This document shows positions 57,661 to 64,000 of a stretch of DNA of 64,000 nt, in pieces. Source of the DNA: Heterocephalus glaber (Eukaryota; Chordata; Mammalia; Rodentia; Bathyergidae); the NCBI RefSeq assembly GCF_000247695.1, contig NW_004624805.1, positions 7,069,175 through 7,133,174 of the forward strand. The letters run 5' to 3'. Both the position numbers and the translations under genes were made by a program. The notes under the pieces are model-generated. The model was not told the DNA's origin, searched no databases, and saw only the letters and a list, made by a program, of their open reading frames with translations. Position 1 is the stretch's first letter. Each line of letters starts with the position of its first letter.

Positions 57661-58250
57661 TCCCTTCCCCTCTCCTTCCTTCTCTTCTGCCCCTGTTGCT
57701 GATGGATTTGCACATTCTTTACTGATCCTACTTCCCACATGTCTAGGTCAACAGCTGCAGGCTGACCTTGCCTCCAAATGCACTTTTTTTCAACTACAGT
57801 TCTGGAAAGAATTCCAGCTGTCTCTCCATTCTGCTTTTTGTGGCTGAAATTGTTGCCTTTCAAGATATTTTACCTTTCCAAGGTGGGCTAAAAATAACAT
57901 TTCCCCCTTTCCTTTCCTGATGTGCCGTAATACAGGCCTTTCAAGTAACGAAACAGTCTCGGTGAGTGTAAGCCCAGTGAGTTGGAAGTAATTGAGGTGT
58001 TGAGATGATATTCTGAGGTTTTATGATTATCTAATAAGATAGAGATCCCAGAATGCATGAGTCCATGTGTCCTGGCTCTACATGAAGCATAGTGCTTTCA
58101 TACGCTTCGTTTTACTGTTAGGATGAATTTCTTTGGGCAAGTTTTTAAAGAGTATCATGTAAGGAAACCTTCATGTGATTCTTCCAGTTCTTATTCAATG
58201 TGGACCCATAGAAGTGCTATTAGAGAATGTGGCTATTTCATGTATTAAAA
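57661..58250. other. Unique intergenic block
   Basis: No SINE. Contains a MEF2-like CTAAAAATAA near 57,888 and ATTA-rich stretches. No gene seen. Confidence 0.4.

Positions 58251-58252
<2 letters not shown>

Positions 58253-58288
<36 letters not shown>
58253..58288. repeat. (GT)n microsatellite
   Basis: Uninterrupted GTGTGT run of about 16 units. Confidence 0.95.
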
Positions 58289-58309
58289 ATTTCCACTTAA
58301 AGCCTAATG

Positions 58310-58510
58310 ACTGCAAATAGGAAAGGGACCAAGAGGTGAAGGGAGGGAGCTAGGAGGGAAAGGGAAGGAGAAGTAAAAAGAATTAAGATGTGTTAATTAC
58401 ATGATGTACCGACTCTCTGCGACAAATGTGATTACTATGTACTGCAAACACGTGTTGATAAGAGTAAATGTGAAAAATGAACCCTAACGACAAGAATAAA
58501 TGAAAGAAAC
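58310..58510 (+). mobile_element. L1 3' end with polypurine tract, sense
   Basis: GAAGGGAGGGAGCTAGGAGG type purine tract, then TTACTATGTACTGCAAACAC (the complement of the 40.2-kb module) and an A-rich end. Confidence 0.6.
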
Positions 58511-58849
58511 GAAAGAACACGACTGATCAGTATTAGTGTGAACACAAAGTACACCACAGCGCACCACCATCGCTGAAGAATTTGTGCACCCAGAATGAAT
58601 GCGCAGCCACATTGCTGATTTGCTTTTCATGTCACGTGACGTACTGAAGTTCCAGGGCTGTGTTTCACAAACTCACAGAGACACTCACAGGAAACTTTTG
58701 AGCCATCATCCACTCTCTTAAATCTCGGCTCTGTTGTAATAATTAAACGAAAAATAATATCCGGTTGCTCAGAATTCAGACATCTAAGCATTGGGTTATT
58801 CTGGCTTTTTGGTTAAGTTTCCTTTTATGACAATAATTACGAGCCTCTT

Positions 58850-59045
58850 TTTTTTCCCTCAGTGAAATTTTTATTTGGAAGAGCTCTAGATTTACACAAT
58901 TATGATGATGTAGTGCAGCTAGTGCCCAGTTTCCTCTATGATTAACACTTTCCATTAGGATAGGACCCTCACTACGAATGATGAACTAGAACTGAGACAT
59001 GATCATAACTAAAGTCCATATTTTATTCAGATTCTTATTCACTTA
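58850..59045 (-). mobile_element. Old L1 3'-UTR fragment, antisense
   Basis: TCTAGATTTACACAATTATG, GCCCAGTTTCCTCTATG and AACTAAAGTCCATATTTTAT. Confidence 0.68.
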
Positions 59046-59049
59046 TTTA

Positions 59050-59122
59050 TTCTTGCAGTGCTAGGGATGGAACCCCAGGCCCCTGAGCATGGACTCCACC
59101 ACTGAGCTCTACCCCCAGTCCT
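59050..59122 (-). mobile_element. Old ID SINE, antisense
   Basis: GCAGTGCTAGGGATGGAACC, then CCACTGAGCTCTACCCCCAG. Confidence 0.8.
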
Positions 59123-59247
59123 TGATTTTCTTATTTTTCTATTCAGGAATTCATAAGATCCCACATTATTAGCCCTATTGGCTCTTTTGGCTCCTCTTGG
59201 CTGCGACAGTTTCTCCGACTTTCTTTGTTTTTCATGACCTTGACCTT

Positions 59248-59331
59248 TTTTTTTTTTTGGTACCGGGGATCGAACTCAGGACCTTTCACTTTTGAGGCAG
59301 GTGGCAGTACCACTGAGCTAAATCCCAGCCC
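59248..59331 (-). mobile_element. ID SINE (young), antisense
   Basis: GGTACCGGGGATCGAACTCA to CTGAGCTAAATCCCAGCCC. ACCTTGACC on both sides. Confidence 0.93.
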
Positions 59332-59643
59332 AACCTTGACCGTTTTGAGGAGGACCCATCAGGTGCCCTGTGGAACTCTCCTCCACTGGGATTGGTGTTT
59401 TCTCATAATTAGGCTGGAGATGTGGGTTTGGGGAGAAAGGGAAGTGGCGATCTCCTTACTTCATGTCAAAGAGCCAAAAACCATCACCCTGAATTCCCAC
59501 TGCTGATGTTGACTCGACCCTCTGGCTTTGGGTGTTCTGCGCCAGGTTTCTTTCCTGTAAAGGTAATCCCCCTCCCTTTCCATCCTCTTTTTATCTGAAG
59601 AAAAACCGACTCTCTTTGTGACAGTGAAGTTCAACAGCTCAAG

Positions 59644-60026
59644 TGTTACAGCTATCTGAAGATAGCTGTCTCCAGGGGCGAAGAGCCCCAGAGGCACTCA
59701 GAGAGCTGGAGGGAACCTTTTATTACACCAGTGGGCTCAGAGGCGTTCAGAGGAGTTCAGACTCTGCAGTCTGAGGCAGAAAAGAAATGGAAGCAACCTA
59801 ATACAGAGATCTATGGGGTAAGGGGATCGGGTTCTGGTGCTGGTAAGCATGTTTACAGAAGTGGAGGGGCAGAGTTAGCAGAACATCTTGAAACATCCAG
59901 TTAATGTATCTGGCAGCTTGTACAGTTACATTTGCAATTAGGACACCTGTATAGTTAAAAATGCTTGAGCCGTTATATTGAAGTGCAGGTAGCTTTAACA
60001 AAACATCTTATTCCTGCCGAAAACAT
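59644..60026 (-). mobile_element. ERV-type solo LTR, antisense
   Basis: Read on the minus strand it begins TGTTTTCGGCAGG and ends GCTGTAACA (TG...CA), with AATAAA near 59,720 and a U5-like CTCTGAGTGCCTCTGGGGCT. I find no clean target duplication, so the right edge is approximate. No internal retroviral sequence next to it. Confidence 0.6.
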
Positions 60027-60204
60027 CTGGGGTGGGGCTGGGAACAGACAAAGGCCTGCCATGTTGTGAATTATTTTCTCATCATCTTCTCACTAAACTC
60101 ATTCACACCATTGTCTTCCAACCCCTGAACATTTGTGAAGCTGGATTTAATTCCTTGTGGATTTAAGAAAGCTGTCTCTGAAAATCACTGAATACATTTT
60201 TTTT

Positions 60205-60298
60205 TCCCTTTTTGAGACAAGGTTTCACCATGTAGCCCAGGCTGGCCTTGAATTCATGATCTCCTGCCTCAGCCTCCCGAGTGCTGGCTAGGATAATA
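60205..60298 (-). mobile_element. B1-like SINE, antisense
   Basis: GAGACAAGGTTTCACCATGT to CTCAGCCTCCCGAGTGCTGG. Confidence 0.88.
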
Positions 60299-60394
60299 TC
60301 CTTTAAATCTTGATAGCGTGTCTGTTGTCTTCTGTATTAGCTTTGGTGGGAGGTAGTGTCATATTTTGGTAGGAATACAGTTCAAAAAAATTCT

Positions 60395-60512
60395 CATCGG
60401 GCAGGCTAGGGCACACCTATAATCCAGTACTCGAGAGTACTGAGGCAGGAGGATTGCTGTGAGTTCAAGGTCACCCTGGGCTACATAGTGAGACCCTGTC
60501 ACACACACGAAA
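60395..60512 (+). mobile_element. B1-like SINE, sense
   Basis: GGGCACACCTATAATCCAGT to CATAGTGAGACCCTGTCACA. Confidence 0.88.
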
Positions 60513-60779
60513 AGTTGTGAACCTAAATAGCAAATATAGAAGGCATTCCTGTGTATCTTCGAAGTTATATTTATCATTTTAATTTTCTCCCTATTCTCCA
60601 AGTAAGTTCTCCCAAATTTAGAAAGAAACAATTCATTCTCTGTAGTCATCAAAAAAAGTTCCATAAGGAGTCCTCTGCATTCTCCTATATTAAATCTATC
60701 TCCGGCCAATGGCTGCTGAAGAGTCGCTGTATTTCCTTGGTTATCTGCTTGACACCCTCTCTCTTTGCAGCCGAATAGA

Positions 60780-61500
60780 GTCCTGTGAATGAGGTCAAGT
60801 CAGACGGGAGGAGCCAGGAGGGCGGTTGGGAGGTGACTGGGGACTGCAGCCTGCAGGCCGGGTCCGGGTTCAAAGAAAGCGCTCATTACTGGGGACTGGA
60901 GGCTGGAACATAGGGTGGACAGGAAGAGCAGACTCTGGACTGAGCTTCCTGCTCCCAAGGCCACAATCAGCCGTGGATTCTGGGAGCACCAGCAAGCCAT
61001 GCCTGACTGGGAAGCCCCATGCACACCACCCAACACTCCGAACTGCACAGCCTTGGCGACCCGGCTCCTCCAATGGCAGCAAGAGAGCAAGGGGTCCTGG
61101 ACCCGAGACGGGAGGGGCCGGAGGGCTCCAGACTCAAGCTGAGAAGCACCAGGCTGGGGCTGGGAGGGCAGGCAAGCCACAGAGCCAAGGCCTGCTTCAC
61201 AAAGGAGGGTACGGCCTGAAGGGAGATTGAGCCCGTGGGCACCGTGCAGTGGCTCTGCGGCTCAAGTGAAGGGCAGTCAGGCTTTCCTTCCACATGCTGT
61301 GGTTAATTTGTAATGGCTTCCTGGAGCGGTAAATGAAGAACTTCCTAGGTTCCATGTTATTAGGCACAGGCCAGGGGGACTTGAATGTGCAGTGTTCACC
61401 ATCCTTTTCATGATGTCCAGAGACATAAGTGATAAGAATAGAGTTTGTGATCCTCAAGCTCCCTGCCTGTGTGGAAGAAGGAGGAGAGCAGGATGGCCAA
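60780..61500. other. GC-rich intergenic block, no gene recognised
   Basis: Long open frames on both strands (60,826-61,230 on +; 60,800-61,180 on -). No known motif. Treated as accidental. Confidence 0.4.
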
Positions 61501-61509
61501 GTGAACAGA

Positions 61510-61638
61510 AGAGAAAGAGGCAGAGAGAGAGAAAGAGAGAGGGAGAGAGAGGGAGAGAGAGAGAGGGAGAGAGAGAGGGAGGGAGAGAGGGAGAGAGGGA
61601 GAGAGAGAGGGAGAGGGAGAGGGAGAGGGAGAGAGAGC
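61510..61638. repeat. (GA)n/(GAGAGG)n purine minisatellite
   Basis: About 130 bp of nearly pure G/A on + (GAGAGAGGGAGAGAGAGGGA type). Confidence 0.97.
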
Positions 61639-61839
61639 TACTCTTGAGGGAAGAAAGTGGGGTGTTTGGAAGATGTCTGTACATTCGGCCTGTGTGGGGA
61701 ACACCAGAAATACAATGCACTGCAGCGAGCAGCCCTTCATCTCACAGCCGCGAGCCAAGGCACTTTCTTCTTGGCAGTGTGACCCCTGAACTATGTATTT
61801 ATTCAAGCACAAAATGGGGGCGTGGTAATGGACTTACAT

Positions 61840-62130
61840 AATGGCAATCATCATCTCAGGTGACTGTTGGCTTCCCTCAGGCGGCCCTGACAGCTGCAGC
61901 ACAATGGCCACCTGCAGCCCGCCCACCCCCCACCCCCCCCCAGGGCCAGCGGCCTCAGACTCTGGGTCCAGGGCCGCAGAATTCTCCACACACCAGTGTC
62001 ACATTTCCATCCAAAAAACAAAAACAAACAAACAAGAAAGTGGCAAGATTGATGGGATAAATCTAACCAAAGCGGGGGGTGAATATTTTGATGGCAGTGT
62101 ATCTTTTATTGTAATCAATGTTTTGGGTTT
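61840..62130. other. Intergenic, no gene seen
   Basis: C-rich then A-rich unique sequence before an ID element. Confidence 0.4.
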
Positions 62131-62212
62131 TTTTTGTACCAGGGATCGAACTCAGGTCCTTCCGCTTGTGAGGCAGGCAGCGGAACCACTGAGCTAAATC
62201 CCCAGCCCCTCT
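62131..62212 (-). mobile_element. ID SINE (young), antisense
   Basis: GTACCAGGGATCGAACTCAG to CTGAGCTAAATCCCCAGCCC. TAATCA(A/G)TGTTTT duplication. Confidence 0.94.
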
Positions 62213-62735
62213 AATCAGTGTTTTAATAAACACTCGCCATATATTTTGATCACACCTCTTATTCCTTCCTCTCCATTTTTTTTTGGAATTAACTGAACTT
62301 TATGTAAACTAACTTTTTGAAATGTCTGTGTTTAGCAATCACTTGGCAAAATTCCTGAAGCGTAACAATTGTCTCTCCTGAACCAGAACAAATTGGTCTC
62401 AGGACAGCTCTGCAAGTCTCTGAGGCATTTGTTTTTGTCTTTAACTAGATCTCCAGCAAAAAAAGGAAAACAGAGTGCCGATTTGCTGAGATAAAAAGCT
62501 TGTCCAATGAATTATATGCCCCACGAAGGCACAGATAGGAATATTTGTTGCAACTGTCCGGACAAATGTTCCTTCACTCAAAACAGTTTGACTTAGACTT
62601 TTCTTTTTGTCTTTATGATGGTGCAAAAAATGATATTCATCCGGTAGAAGCTATACTTCAAATTTTAAAACTTGATCTCTTCCCCCATTAGCGCTAGGGA
62701 GTGGGAGTCACTTTCAGAATGTACTCTCAGCAGCT
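62213..62735. other. Unique intergenic block
   Basis: No repeat and no ORF of note. Sequence complexity is typical of conserved noncoding DNA, but conservation cannot be judged here. Confidence 0.35.
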
Positions 62736-62885
62736 GCTGGGCCTGGTAGCACTTACATTCCTGCACTTGGGAGGCTGAGGCAGGAGGATTGTCATGTTTG
62801 AGGGCAGCCTGGGCTACATAGTGAGTTCAAGACCAGCCCGAACTACATAGTGAGACCCTGGCTCAAAAACCAAACCAAAACAAAA
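62736..62885 (+). mobile_element. B1-like SINE, sense
   Basis: CTGGGCCTGGTAGCACTTAC to GAACTACATAGTGAGACCCT, A-rich tail. The GGGCTACATAGTGAGTTCAA arm is duplicated. Confidence 0.9.
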
Positions 62886-62967
62886 CAAAAGTAAAGGAAA
62901 TAACTGATACCCAGTAGTACATTGTGTTGCTAAACTATGTGCTCAGTGCATTTTTGACTTAGGATAT

Positions 62968-63345
62968 TGTCTTAGTTACTTTTCTTGTTGCTGAGACAAA
63001 ATACCCAACACCTAAAATTAAGGAGGAAATGTTTGTTTTGGCTCACAGTTTGTGGAGGTTTCAGTCCATAAACAGCTGGCTCCAAGGCGAGGTGGCAGAG
63101 GGGCATCACAGAGCAGGCAGGAGGCAGCAGAAGACAAGCAGCAGCAGCACCAGCAGCAGCAGCAGCAGTGATGGCAGTAGCCCTCTTTCTGCCCCTTGTA
63201 TTCCATCCAGGCTGCCAGATCTTAGGGTGATGCTGCTTAATCCCAGAAGCACACACCCTAGATCCAGCCACCTCATAAAAACCTGACCAATGACCACACA
63301 CGAGGCTCCGGGGGACATCTAGACACAAGCTGTAACAGACATGTT
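62968..63345 (-). mobile_element. MaLR-type LTR, antisense, with CAG repeat
   Basis: GTCTTAGTTACTTTTCTTGT, GGAGGAAATGTTTGTTTTGG and an end GGGGGACATCTAGACACAAG. A (CAG)n run lies at 63,137-63,170. Confidence 0.72.
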
Positions 63346-63349
63346 CATT

Positions 63350-63880
63350 TACTACGGGTTTATTGGGATACAGCTCCACGATACATCAAGGAGCATTAGT
63401 ATATCCACAGTGGTTCAGTGGGAAAACGTCTCAAATTTCCGGAGAAGAATGGATTTTGATCTACTTAACAGTGGAATACTAACCCCACCGTGAAAAAAGA
63501 TGAGCTTGGGCTACATACAGCAACACAGGATCTCATATCCATCATGTTGGGTGAAAAGAGTAAGATATACACTAAAATGATGATCCCATTCGTATGGAGT
63601 TCAAGAGTAGATAAAACTGACCTGTGGACTGGGGCTGGAGCAGTGGCTATGTGTGGGGAGCTTGCGACAGCTTCCCTGATGTTCAAGTCCAGCCAGCACG
63701 AGCCAGTTGACCGCTGTGCTCCCATCTTTCCACAGGGACTGAACACATGCAAACTGCATGTCATTAATGGGGATGGGGCACCAGCTGCCATTGGCCATGA
63801 TTAGAATGCAGTGCGATGCCGTTATAATGCTGTTAAATACAGACCCATCATGCAGCTGGTGGGGACAAATGAAAAATGAA
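63350..63880 (+). mobile_element. Old L1 3' fragment, sense
   Basis: AACAGTGGAATACTAACCCC, then ATCATGTTGGGTGAAAAGAG and TGATCCCATTCGTATGGAGT follow the L1M 3' region. Confidence 0.65.
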
Positions 63881-64000
63881 TCTCATTAAACACAAGGGCT
63901 CACTGAGACCCTTCCATCTACCTCCAGTCGGGCCTGCATCCATGCATCTGAGGCATGGGGTGGGCACAAGTATCCTTCGAGGGGTCACGTAGACAGCTGT

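Noticed and set aside
61392..61841. 149-codon frame rich in E/R and opposing L/S/P frame
   Set aside because: Produced by the purine minisatellite at 61,510-61,638.

Overview
This is a mammalian genomic window. It carries the 3' three quarters of one protein-coding gene on the + strand, CUL2 (cullin-2), followed by about 38 kb of repeat-rich intergenic DNA. The organism is a rodent. The window is full of ID-type SINEs (tRNA-derived, with A- and B-box sequences), B1-like 7SL-derived SINEs and fused ID+B1 (B4-like) SINEs, a combination restricted to rodents. The dominant young ID variant differs from the mouse/rat BC1-like form, so a non-murid rodent (squirrel-, beaver-, kangaroo-rat- or mole-rat-like) is more likely. 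I cannot name the species.

Positions 1-25,250: fifteen CUL2 coding exons, all with GT-AG borders and an unbroken frame. They encode residues 170-745 of the expected 745. Exons for the first ~169 residues lie upstream of the window. The introns hold L1 and L2 remnants, MIR, a tail-to-tail pair of MaLR LTRs, an 80-bp hAT-type MITE, a truncated U6 retropseudogene, and many ID elements that are strongly biased to the antisense orientation. The stop codon is at 25,248-25,250, with AATAAA candidates at 25,574, 25,660 and 25,668.

Positions 25,680-64,000: I find no convincing protein-coding gene. In other mammals the region beyond the CUL2 3' end faces PARD3 across a long gap (established knowledge, from memory), which fits. 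The region contains tandem and nested SINE insertions, MaLR/MLT1 LTRs, one antisense ERV-type solo LTR, L1 3'-end fragments with polypurine tracts, MIR/L2 relics, microsatellites, a CpG-richer patch near 55.8-56.4 kb and a few unique blocks that could be regulatory. There are two 100-N assembly gaps (19,676-19,775 and 41,917-42,016).

I see no bacterial-type system, CRISPR array or new gene system. The most interesting signals are the hAT MITE, the U6 remnant, the SINE lineage and orientation patterns, dimeric 7SL SINEs, and a perfect-stem hairpin in a CUL2 intron.
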